Shown here: positions 1 through 7,333 of the stretch, piece after piece
Layout: every line of letters starts with the position of its first letter
Position numbering within the stretch: the first letter of the stretch is position 1
Source: Pseudomonas sp. B21-040
GTDB lineage: Bacteria; Pseudomonadota; Gammaproteobacteria; Pseudomonadales; Pseudomonadaceae
Length of the DNA stretch: 64,000 bases
Direction of reading: 5' to 3'
Assembly (NCBI RefSeq): GCF_024748695.1
Contig: NZ_CP087176.1
Location: 6,193,501-6,257,500, forward strand
Notes under the pieces: model-generated
Seen by the model: the letters and a program-made list of their open reading frames with translations, nothing else
Told to the model about the DNA's origin: nothing
Database searches by the model: none
Translations under genes and position numbers: made by a program

Positions 1-972
1 CACCTGCGCAAAGGTTCGCTGGTACTGCACGGCCTCAACACGCTGATTCTCGACGAAGCTGACCGCATGCTCGACATGGGTTTCTACGACTCCATCGAAG
101 AGATCATCATGCAGGCTCCGGAGCGTCGCCAGACCCTGCTGTTTTCCGCCACCTACCCGGTGGGCATCAAACAGTTGGCCTCGAAGTTCATGCGCAACCC
201 GCAGCAAGTGAAGGCCGAGGCGTTCCACGACGACTCCCAGATCGAGCAGCGTTTCTACGAGATCTCCCCGGAAGAGCGCATGAGCGTCGTGACCAAGGTC
301 CTCGGCCACTTCCGCCCGGCGTCCTGCGTAGCCTTCTGCTACACCAAGCAACAAGTTCAGGAAACCGTCGATCACCTGACCGCCAAAGGCATCTCCGCCG
401 TCGGCCTGCACGGCGATCTGGAACAACGTGACCGCGACCAGGTGCTGGCGATGTTCGCCAACCGCAGTACTTCGGTACTGGTAGCCACCGACGTCGCCGC
501 TCGCGGCCTGGACATCGACTCGCTGGACATGGTGATCAACGTCGAACTGGCCCGCGATTCGGAAATCCACATCCACCGCGTCGGCCGTACCGGTCGCGCC
601 GGTGAGAAAGGCCTCGCGATCAGCCTGGTCGCACCGCCCGAAGCGCAGCGCGCCCAAGCCATCGAACATTTGCAGCAGACGCCATTGACCTGGGACCTGG
701 TGGACAACCTCACCAGCCAGGGCGGCGGTCCGTTGCTGCCGCAGATGAGCACCCTGTGCATCGGTGCCGGCCGTAAAGACAAGGTTCGTCCGGGTGACAT
801 TCTCGGCGCACTGACCGGTGATGCCGGCATTCCGGGCGCCCAGGTGGGCAAGATCGCGATTTTCGACTTCCAGGCTTTTGTGGCCGTTGAACGCGGAATC
901 GCCAAGCAAGCCTTGCAGCGCCTGAACGACGGCAAGATCAAGGGCCGCTCGCTGCGCGTACGGATTTTGTAA
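1..972 (+). CDS. dbpA: ATP-dependent RNA helicase DbpA (3' part)
   Basis: DEAD-box RNA helicase that acts on 23S rRNA during large-subunit assembly. The gene runs in from upstream of the window: the frame is open from base 1 and the DEAD box ([12 protein letters not shown]) falls near bases 46-81, so the N-terminal Q motif and Walker A lie outside. Visible are the SAT motif (LLFSAT), the helicase C domain with [12 protein letters not shown] and HRVGRTGRAG, and a C-terminal domain of about 75 residues (GPLLPQMSTLCIGAGRKDKV to the end). That tail matches the DbpA RNA-binding domain and separates it from RhlE, the other DEAD-box helicase of this window. A REP pair follows the stop. Confidence 0.93.
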   Translation, partial: HLRKGSLVLHGLNTLILDEADRMLDMGFYDSIEEIIMQAPERRQTLLFSATYPVGIKQLASKFMRNPQQVKAEAFHDDSQIEQRFYEISPEERMSVVTKVLGHFRPASCVAFCYTKQQVQETVDHLTAKGISAVGLHGDLEQRDRDQVLAMFANRSTSVLVATDVAARGLDIDSLDMVINVELARDSEIHIHRVGRTGRAGEKGLAISLVAPPEAQRAQAIEHLQQTPLTWDLVDNLTSQGGGPLLPQMSTLCIGAGRKDKVRPGDILGALTGDAGIPGAQVGKIAIFDFQAFVAVERGIAKQALQRLNDGKIKGRSLRVRIL

Positions 973-989
973 GAACAACGAATAACCCC

Positions 990-1082
990 TGTGGGAGCCG
1001 GGCTTGCCCGCGATGACGGACTAACAGTCAACAATGATGTTGAATGTGCAGGCCTCATCGCGGGCAAAGTTGGCTCCCACAG
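990..1082. repeat. REP doublet (REPIN) downstream of dbpA
   Basis: Two REP cores in inverted orientation: GTGGGAGCCGGGCTTGCCCG on the left and its complement (CGCGGGCAAAGTTGGCTCCCAC) on the right. The spacer contains an imperfect palindrome, TCAACAATGATGTTGA. The spacer resembles that of the REPIN at 2310-2402, so both are copies of one mobile REPIN lineage rather than chance pairs. Confidence 0.85.
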
Positions 1083-1117
1083 TTTGTTTTGTGGTGTTAC
1101 ATGAAGAGGACATCGTT

Positions 1118-2296
1118 TTGCGCTCTACCGAAGTCGTGATCATTGGCGCTGGCGCCGCAGGGTTGATGTGTGCGCTGACCGCCGCCGGGCGCGGGCGCAA
1201 GGTGATGTTGCTCGACCATGCAAACAAGGCCGGCAAAAAAATCCTGATGTCGGGCGGTGGCCGCTGCAATTTCACCAACATGTACACCGAACCGGGCAAT
1301 TTCCTCTCGCAAAACGAACACTTCTGCAAATCTGCACTGGCGCGCTACACCCAGTGGGACTTCATCGGCATGGTCGCCAAACACGGCGTGCCGTACCACG
1401 AGAAGAAGCTCGGCCAACTGTTCTGCGATAACAAATCCAGCGACATCCTGGAGATGCTGCTCAACGAATGCGATCAGGTCGGCGTCAGCCTGCACCTGGA
1501 CACCTCGATCCAGACCATCGAGAAGCTCGAAAGCGGTTATCTGCTGGACACGACGCTAGACCAAATCACCTGCGAATCCCTGGTGATCGCCACGGGCGGC
1601 CTGTCGATCCCGACGCTGGGCGCGACCGGTTTCGGTTATCAAGTCGCCAGGCAGTTTGGCCACGACTTGCTGCCAACCCGCGCCGGCCTGGTGCCGTTCA
1701 CCATCACCGATCAGCTCAAAGAGCTTTGCACCGAGCTGTCCGGTACATCGGTGGATTGCCTGGTGAGCTGCAACGATCAAAGTTTCCGCGAGAACATCCT
1801 GTTCACTCACCGCGGCCTCAGTGGCCCGGCGATTTTGCAGATTTCTTCGTTCTGGGAATCCGGCGACACGGTTGAGATCAACCTGATGCCGGACCACGAC
1901 GTACACGCCTGGCTGCAACAGCAGCAGGCTGAACGCGCGAACAGCGAACTGAAAACCCTGCTGGGGGAAATCTTCACCAAGAAGATGGCCAACCTGCTGG
2001 CGGACAACTGGTTCGTGTCCAAACCGATGAAGCAGTACACCCACGCGGAAATTGCCGACATCGCCGAGAAACTGGCGAGCTGGAAAGTGGTGCCGGCCGG
2101 TACCGAAGGTTATCGTACGGCCGAGGTGACGCTGGGCGGCGTCGACACGAACGAAGTGTCATCCAAAACCATGGAGTCGCTGAAAAGCCCGGGGTTGTAC
2201 TTCATCGGTGAAGTGCTGGATGTCACCGGGCATCTGGGCGGTTTCAACTTCCAGTGGGCGTGGGCCTCCGGCTACGCCGCCGCGCAATACACCTGA
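1118..2296 (+). CDS. NAD(P)/FAD-dependent oxidoreductase, HI0933 (YhiN) family
   Basis: Flavoprotein of 392 residues in the HI0933/BaiN-like family; the physiological substrate is not known to me. The N-terminus has the dinucleotide-binding motif VVIIGAGAAGLMCALTAAGR, followed by KKILMSGGGRCNFTN, a signature of the family. The C-terminal part has GEVLDVTGHLGGFNFQWAWA, the second FAD-binding signature. The start is set at TTG 1118 because AGAGGA lies 7 nt upstream and the Rossmann motif begins 7 residues later. The longer in-frame start at 1034 lies inside the preceding REP element and is rejected. The gene stands alone between two REPINs. Confidence 0.85.
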   Translation: MRSTEVVIIGAGAAGLMCALTAAGRGRKVMLLDHANKAGKKILMSGGGRCNFTNMYTEPGNFLSQNEHFCKSALARYTQWDFIGMVAKHGVPYHEKKLGQLFCDNKSSDILEMLLNECDQVGVSLHLDTSIQTIEKLESGYLLDTTLDQITCESLVIATGGLSIPTLGATGFGYQVARQFGHDLLPTRAGLVPFTITDQLKELCTELSGTSVDCLVSCNDQSFRENILFTHRGLSGPAILQISSFWESGDTVEINLMPDHDVHAWLQQQQAERANSELKTLLGEIFTKKMANLLADNWFVSKPMKQYTHAEIADIAEKLASWKVVPAGTEGYRTAEVTLGGVDTNEVSSKTMESLKSPGLYFIGEVLDVTGHLGGFNFQWAWASGYAAAQYT

Positions 2297-2309
2297 TTCA
2301 GCGCAATAC

Positions 2310-2402
2310 CTGTAGGAGCCGAGCTTGCTCGCGATGACAGATTAACGTTCAACAATGATGCTGAACGTTAGACCGCTATCGCGAGCAAGCTCGGCTCCTA
2401 CA
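2310..2402. repeat. REP doublet (REPIN)
   Basis: Inverted pair of REP cores (TGTAGGAGCCGAGCTTGCTC and its complement) around a spacer with the palindrome AACGTTCAACAATGATGCTG and its continuation. The spacer is homologous to that of the REPIN at 990-1082, on the other side of the flavoprotein gene. Confidence 0.85.
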
Positions 2403-2518
2403 TTGACCATGTGTGGTATCAAGGAACAGATTTTGCTGTCAGATGTGATCGGCGCCATTGCGTCGGCGTCATTACTGGCTCAATTTAGCGTCATTGCCTC
2501 GGAAGGCCTTCGCACTTC

Positions 2519-4702
2519 ATGTCATCGACTCCTCTTCGTCAGTCTCTGCGTCGCCTCTGGGCGCTGGATAAATTCAGCTACAGCGTGCGAGTGTTCATCG
2601 CCCTGACCGGCAGCATGGCGGTCTGTTGGTATCAGGATGAAATGGGCCTGCTAATCCCGTTGTTCCTGGGGATTATCGCCAGCGCCCTGGCCGAGACCGA
2701 CGACAGTTGGCAGGGCCGCCTCAACGCGCTGGCCGTGACGCTGGTGTGTTTCAGCGTCGCGGCCTTCTCCGTCGAACTGCTGTTTCCCTACCCCTACATA
2801 TTCATCATCGCCCTGGCCCTGGCCAGCTTCGGCCTGACGATGCTCGGCGCCCTCGGCGAACGTTATGGCGCCATTGCCTCGGCGACGCTGATTCTCTCGG
2901 TCTACACGATGATCGGCGTGGACCAGCGCGGTGGTGCGGTCACCGATTTCTGGCATGAACCGGTGCTACTGGTAGCCGGTGCGGCCTGGTACGGTTTGCT
3001 GTCGGTGCTGTGGCAGGCGATGTTTTCCAACCAGCCTGTGCAGCAGAGCCTGGCGCGGTTGTTCCGCGAACTGGGTTTTTACCTGAAGCTCAAGTCGTCG
3101 CTGTTCGAGCCGATCCGGCAGATGGACGTGGAAGCGCGGCGCCTGGAACTGGCCCAGCAGAATGGGCGTGTGGTGGCGGCATTGAACGCCGCCAAGGAAA
3201 TCATTCTGCACCGGGTCGGCAATGGGCGGCCGGGCTCGAAAGTCAGTCGCTACCTGAAATTGTATTTCCTCGCCCAGGACATCCACGAGCGCGCCAGTTC
3301 TTCGCACTACCCCTACAACGCACTCGCCGAGGCCTTTTTCCACAGCGACGTGCTGTTCCGCTGCCAGCGCCTGCTACGTCAGCAAGGCAAGGCGTGCCGC
3401 GCCCTCGCCGAATCGATCCAGATGCGCCAGCCGTTCATCTATGACGCGAGTTTCGCCGAAGCCCTGGGCGATCTGAACGCCTCCATCGAACACCTGCGCA
3501 TCCAGAGCAACCCGGCCTGGCGAGGCCTGTTGCGCTCGCTGCGGGCACTGGCGGCCAACCTGGCGACACTCGACCGTTTGCTCAGCGACGCGAGCAACCC
3601 CGATGCGCTGGCCGATGCCACCGACAGCAGCCTGCTCGACCGTTCGCCGCGCAACCTCAAAGATGTGTGGATGCGCTTGCGCACACAACTGACGCCAACG
3701 TCGTTGCTGTTCCGCCATGCACTGCGTTTGCCCCTCGCGTTGAGCATCGGCTACGGCATGGTGCACTTGATTCACCCGTCCCAGGGCTACTGGATCATCC
3801 TCACCACGCTGTTCGTGTGTCAGCCGAACTACGGCGCCACCCGCCGCAAACTCGGCCAACGGATCATCGGCACCGCGATCGGCCTGACCCTGGCCTGGGC
3901 GCTGTTCGATCTGTTTCCCAATCCGTTGATCCAGTCGTGCTTTGCGATCGCCGCCGGAGTGGTGTTCTTTATCAACCGTACGACTCGCTACACCTTGGCC
4001 ACGGCGGCGATCACCTTGATGGTGCTGTTCTGCTTCAACCAGGTCGGCGACGGTTACGGGCTGTTCCTGCCGCGGCTGCTCGACACCTTGCTCGGCAGCC
4101 TGATCGCCGGGCTGGCGGTGTTCCTGTTCCTGCCGGACTGGCAGGGTCGGCGCCTGAACAAGGTGCTGGCCAACACCCTCACCTGCAACAGCATTTACCT
4201 GCGCCAGATCATGCAGCAATACGCGTCTGGCAAAAGTGACGACCTGGCGTATCGCCTGGCGCGACGCAATGCGCACAACGCTGACGCGGCGTTGTCGACG
4301 ACGCTGGCCAACATGCTCATGGAGCCCGGGCATTTCCGTAAGGAAGCGGATGTCGGCTTTCGTTTTCTGGTGCTGTCACACACGTTGCTCAGCTATTTGT
4401 CCGGGCTGGGGGCGCATCGCGAAACCCCACTGCCAGCGGAGGTGCGTGAACAGTTGATCGACGGCGCCGGTGTGAGCCTGGCCGCGAGCATCGACGAAAT
4501 CGCCCAAGGCCTGGCAAGCAAACAGCCGATTGCCATTCAGAGTGATGAGGAAGAGGCGCTGGCCAACACCCTTGAGCAGATGCCGGATGAAATCGATGAA
4601 GGGCAGCGGCTGGTGCAGACGCAATTGGCGTTGATTTGTCGGCAGCTTGGACCGTTGCGGACGTTGGCGGCGCATTTGATTAAAGACACCAGCGAAGACT
4701 AA
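2519..4702 (+). CDS. yccS: YccS-like FUSC family inner-membrane protein
   Basis: Integral membrane protein of 727 residues in the YccS/YhfK (FUSC) family, whose members resemble aromatic-acid exporters and fusaric acid resistance proteins. No substrate is established for YccS. Two blocks of about six membrane segments are visible, at roughly residues 20-170 and 395-545, each followed by a large cytoplasmic helical region; this duplicated plan is typical. The motif PSQGYWIILTTLFVCQPNYG opens the second FUSC block. The start is ATG 2519 (MSSTPLRQSLRRL), with GGAAGG 12 nt upstream, a slightly long spacing. Nothing in the flanks suggests an operon partner. Confidence 0.85.
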   Translation: MSSTPLRQSLRRLWALDKFSYSVRVFIALTGSMAVCWYQDEMGLLIPLFLGIIASALAETDDSWQGRLNALAVTLVCFSVAAFSVELLFPYPYIFIIALALASFGLTMLGALGERYGAIASATLILSVYTMIGVDQRGGAVTDFWHEPVLLVAGAAWYGLLSVLWQAMFSNQPVQQSLARLFRELGFYLKLKSSLFEPIRQMDVEARRLELAQQNGRVVAALNAAKEIILHRVGNGRPGSKVSRYLKLYFLAQDIHERASSSHYPYNALAEAFFHSDVLFRCQRLLRQQGKACRALAESIQMRQPFIYDASFAEALGDLNASIEHLRIQSNPAWRGLLRSLRALAANLATLDRLLSDASNPDALADATDSSLLDRSPRNLKDVWMRLRTQLTPTSLLFRHALRLPLALSIGYGMVHLIHPSQGYWIILTTLFVCQPNYGATRRKLGQRIIGTAIGLTLAWALFDLFPNPLIQSCFAIAAGVVFFINRTTRYTLATAAITLMVLFCFNQVGDGYGLFLPRLLDTLLGSLIAGLAVFLFLPDWQGRRLNKVLANTLTCNSIYLRQIMQQYASGKSDDLAYRLARRNAHNADAALSTTLANMLMEPGHFRKEADVGFRFLVLSHTLLSYLSGLGAHRETPLPAEVREQLIDGAGVSLAASIDEIAQGLASKQPIAIQSDEEEALANTLEQMPDEIDEGQRLVQTQLALICRQLGPLRTLAAHLIKDTSED

Positions 4703-4718
4703 GTTGTGTGTTGTCGGG

Positions 4719-4825
4719 GCCGGCCTCATCGCGGGCAAGCCCGGCACCCACGGGAGATCTTTGCAACACCCTGGATCAGTGTGGGAGCGGCGGTGCGACG
4801 ATTCGACTTGCCCGCGATGAAGGCA
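4719..4825. repeat. Degenerate REP pair
   Basis: One core reads CATCGCGGGCAAGCCCGGCA. The second reads GTGGGAGCGGCGGTGCGACG then ATTCGACTTGCCCGCGATG, the expanded REP variant common in fluorescent pseudomonads. It lies between the convergent ends of yccS and the solute-binding protein gene. Confidence 0.7.
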
Positions 4826-4854
4826 TCGGCCACACCAGACACCCTGGATCAGCC

Positions 4855-5592
4855 TTACATCCCATGTTGCTTCATCAGACGCTCATAACTGCCATCCGCC
4901 TTCATCTCGGCAATCTCGCGGTCGAAACTGGCGACAATCTGTTCGTGTTGCGGGTTTTTCAGACTGACCAATATGTGCAGGCTGTTCTCGCTCAACGGTT
5001 TGGGCAAAAACTCCACGGCATTGCGCACTTTGGAGGTTTCGCGCGCCAGGTAATAACGGGCGACGAATTCATCTTCAAGCGTCAACTTGACCCGGTCCGC
5101 TGCAACCATGCGCACCGCCATGGAAAAGTTATGCACCGGGACTTTCTGCAACGATGCGTCGTCATCGAACTCAGGGGAATAGGCATACCCGCGCACGATT
5201 GCAATCGGATAAGTGTGCAGTTGCTGCAAGTTGTTGTATTCGATGGGGGCGTCTTTGCGCTTCAGAAAGCGCACGCGATTAAGCAGATACTCGCCGGAGA
5301 ACTGGCCAAGCTTGGTGCGTTCATTGGTGTACCAGGCATTGACCAATACGTCATACCGCCCCTCGCCCACGCCCATCAGGGCTCGCGCCCAAGGCACCTG
5401 TTCGAAATCACTGGCATAGCCGGCCCGGGCCAGCGCGGTGCTGACAATGTCCGTCGCCAACCCGCCGTTGACCAGCGTGGCATCGGTAAAGGGTGGCCAG
5501 GCATCGGCGACCAGTCGCAGCTTTTCCGCTGCCGCGCCCTGTGTCAGCAACAGCAATACAATCAAAGCACAAGCTCGATGCAATCGCGGCAT
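4855..5592 (-). CDS. Periplasmic solute-binding protein, SBP_bac_3 type (orphan)
   Basis: Exported protein of 245 residues with an extracellular solute-binding family 3 fold, the type that binds amino acids for ABC importers or serves as a sensor input. Residues 1-22 (MPRLHRACALIVLLLLTQGAAA) form a Sec signal peptide. The mature protein begins EKLRLVADAWPPFTD, the usual first strand of the fold. No permease or ATPase gene is adjacent, so it is an orphan. It is a paralogue of the protein at 31091-31906: both have E-K-L-R at the mature start and a W-x-P-(F/Y) motif. AAGGA lies 9 nt before the ATG. The ligand cannot be inferred. Confidence 0.75.
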   Translation of the reverse strand: MPRLHRACALIVLLLLTQGAAAEKLRLVADAWPPFTDATLVNGGLATDIVSTALARAGYASDFEQVPWARALMGVGEGRYDVLVNAWYTNERTKLGQFSGEYLLNRVRFLKRKDAPIEYNNLQQLHTYPIAIVRGYAYSPEFDDDASLQKVPVHNFSMAVRMVAADRVKLTLEDEFVARYYLARETSKVRNAVEFLPKPLSENSLHILVSLKNPQHEQIVASFDREIAEMKADGSYERLMKQHGM

Positions 5593-5848
5593 GCTAGAAA
5601 ATCCTTAGCGGGCGGGTTGCCCGACGTGTTTTTCAGCCCAGACTCCAAGATCCCTATACCGGCACCCGGTACTCAACATTAGCTCATTGAAGCCACTGCA
5701 CAGCGCGTCATCGCAGATTACACAAAGAAGACCACGCCGAGCGAAATGAATGATGGCATTTTGGCCTTTGTCACAGATTTACCGACCATAAAGACATCCA
5801 TCTTCAGGACGCTTAGTATCGGCGTGACGATGTTCAAGGAAAGTGAAG

Positions 5849-6301
5849 ATGACTATTGATTGGATCTGCAAACACCACAGTGATCTGGGCAAAGAGCAGT
5901 TGTACGCCATTCTGCAACTGCGTACGGAGGTGTTTGTCGTCGAGCAGAAATGCGTTTATCAGGACATCGATGGCCAGGATCTGGAAGGTGACACCTGCCA
6001 TTTAATGGCGTGGGACGAGAATCGGCTGGTGGGTTACCTGCGATTGCTTGACCCACAGACGCAGGGTGGCGATGTGGTAATCGGCCGGGTGATTGTTGCC
6101 CCGGCGGCACGTGGCGCCGGGCTCGGGCACGAACTGATGGCACAGGCGTTAAAGCAGGCTGAAAAGCACTGGCCGGGCACGCCGGTTTATCTGTCGGCCC
6201 AGGCGCATTTGCAGGGCTATTACGGGAAGTACGGGTTTGTCGTGGCGGGCGAGGAATATCTGGAGGATGACATTCCACACATCGGGATGCGTCGACCTTA
6301 A
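5849..6301 (+). CDS. elaA: GNAT family N-acetyltransferase, ElaA type
   Basis: Acyl-CoA-dependent N-acetyltransferase of 150 residues, ElaA subfamily of GNAT proteins; the acceptor is unknown. Visible signatures are LRTEVFVVEQKCVYQDIDGQ near the N-terminus, characteristic of ElaA, and the acetyl-CoA loop VAPAARGAGLGHELM (R/Q-x-x-G-x-G/A type) in the middle. QGYYGKYGFVVAGEEYLEDD near the C-terminus also matches the family. A GTG at 5843 is in frame, but ATG 5849 has AAGGA 8 nt upstream and begins MTIDWICKHH, so it is preferred. The gene is monocistronic and ends in a REP. Confidence 0.82.
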   Translation: MTIDWICKHHSDLGKEQLYAILQLRTEVFVVEQKCVYQDIDGQDLEGDTCHLMAWDENRLVGYLRLLDPQTQGGDVVIGRVIVAPAARGAGLGHELMAQALKQAEKHWPGTPVYLSAQAHLQGYYGKYGFVVAGEEYLEDDIPHIGMRRP

Positions 6302-6461
6302 AGGCCTCATCGCGGGCAAGCCCGGCTCCCACAGGGATCAGTAGTGTGCCCACTGTCTATGCCACACAATTGAACCTTGTGGGGTCTGAAGTGTGACTAC
6401 TTTCTATGCCACTCAGTAGATCCCTGTGGGAGCCGGGCTTGCCCGCGATGGCGTCACCCGC
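6301..6461. repeat. Long REP doublet
   Basis: Two REP cores in inverted orientation about 90 bp apart: CATCGCGGGCAAGCCCGGCT at the left and GTGGGAGCCGGGCTTGCCCG at the right. The spacer carries a direct repeat, TCTATGCCAC, near 6355 and 6407. It separates the convergent elaA and winged-helix genes and may serve as terminator for both. Confidence 0.8.
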
Positions 6462-6474
6462 GGCACCGCAGAAA

Positions 6475-6771
6475 TCAGGGGTACTCAAGCACCACTTTTA
6501 TCTGCCGCAAATTCCGCTCGATCCATCCCCGATCAATCGCCCCCCACTCACGAATCCGATAGCGCCCCGCATGATTGCGCGCGCCCTCTTCCTGCTCGAA
6601 CTCGCAAATGATGTCCAGATCCGCCAATGCCGCAATCGTGTCCTGCGCCGTGCGCCGGGGCATGCCGGTCACGTCGGTCAGGGCCGGGACGCTGCTGGCC
6701 AGCCCGCTGTCGATCAGGTACGCCACGTATAACCGGCGGTAGAAGCTGCTCTTGGTCTTGCTGACTTCCAT
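6475..6771 (-). CDS. Small winged-helix DNA-binding protein
   Basis: Protein of 98 residues whose first 60 residues look like a winged helix-turn-helix: FYRRLYVAYLIDSG, then VPALTDVTGMPRRTAQDTIA (recognition helix region), then a wing near EQEEGARNHAGRYRIREWG. There is no effector domain. GGGAG lies 7 nt before the ATG. It follows the metallopeptidase gene by 25 bp on the same strand, so the two are probably cotranscribed. I do not recognise a named orthologue. It could be an autoregulator or a nucleoid-type factor; that is inference only. Confidence 0.65.
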   Translation of the reverse strand: MEVSKTKSSFYRRLYVAYLIDSGLASSVPALTDVTGMPRRTAQDTIAALADLDIICEFEQEEGARNHAGRYRIREWGAIDRGWIERNLRQIKVVLEYP

Positions 6772-6796
6772 TCAAACACTCCCGGCAGTTGATCGG

Positions 6797-7309
6797 TTAC
6801 TGCATGTCCCGCCAGGTCAGGTACACACGCAGGTCGAACTCCACCTGGTGATACCCCGGCAACATGTGTTCACACAGCTTGTAGAACGCCTTGTTGTGAT
6901 CTGACTCTTTAAAGTGCGCCAGTTCATGCACCACGATCATTTTCAGAAACTCTGAAGGCGCTTCCTTGAACAGCGAGGCCACGCGAATTTCTTTCTTGGC
7001 CTTGAGCTTGCCGCCCTGCACCCGCGAGATGGTGGTGTGCAAGCCCAGGGCACGATGCGTGAGGTCCAGACGGTTGTCGAACAGCACTTTGTCGATGGAC
7101 GGAGCATTGCGCAGGTATTCCTGCTTGAGGTCCAGCGCGTAGGTGTACAGCGCCTTGTCACTCTGCACACCGTGCTTTTCCGGGTAGCGCTTGCTCAGGT
7201 AGTCGCCCAGCCGATCTTCGGCGATCAGCTGGCGCACTTGATCCTGCAATGCAGCAGGATAGGCCTGGAGGTATTTCAACGCGGTCATTGGGGCGGCAAC
7301 ACGAATCAC
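6797..7309 (-). CDS. YgjP-like zinc metallopeptidase domain protein
   Basis: Protein of 163 to 170 residues with the YgjP/DUF45 metallopeptidase fold. The zinc-binding HExxH is seen as VVHELAHFKESDHNKAFYKL, where HELAH supplies two ligands and a downstream His the third, with the typical following F-Y. The C-terminus is YLTWRDMQ. The substrate is unknown for the family. The start is uncertain: GTG 7309 gives MIRVAAPMTALKYLQ, ATG 7288 gives MTALKYLQAYP, and neither has a good ribosome-binding site. The likely partner is the winged-helix gene downstream. The divergence from DUF45 proteins of restriction systems suggests a housekeeping role. Confidence 0.75.
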   Translation of the reverse strand: MIRVAAPMTALKYLQAYPAALQDQVRQLIAEDRLGDYLSKRYPEKHGVQSDKALYTYALDLKQEYLRNAPSIDKVLFDNRLDLTHRALGLHTTISRVQGGKLKAKKEIRVASLFKEAPSEFLKMIVVHELAHFKESDHNKAFYKLCEHMLPGYHQVEFDLRVYLTWRDMQ

Positions 7310-7333
7310 GAAAAGGTCGCCAGTGTAGCGAAT

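Noticed and set aside
1034..1117. Earlier start for the HI0933-type flavoprotein
   Set aside because: It would put REP sequence into the protein. AGAGGA precedes TTG 1118.
2355..2606. Small ORF starting inside the REPIN before yccS
   Set aside because: It begins in REP sequence, overlaps the yccS start in another frame and shows no coding features.
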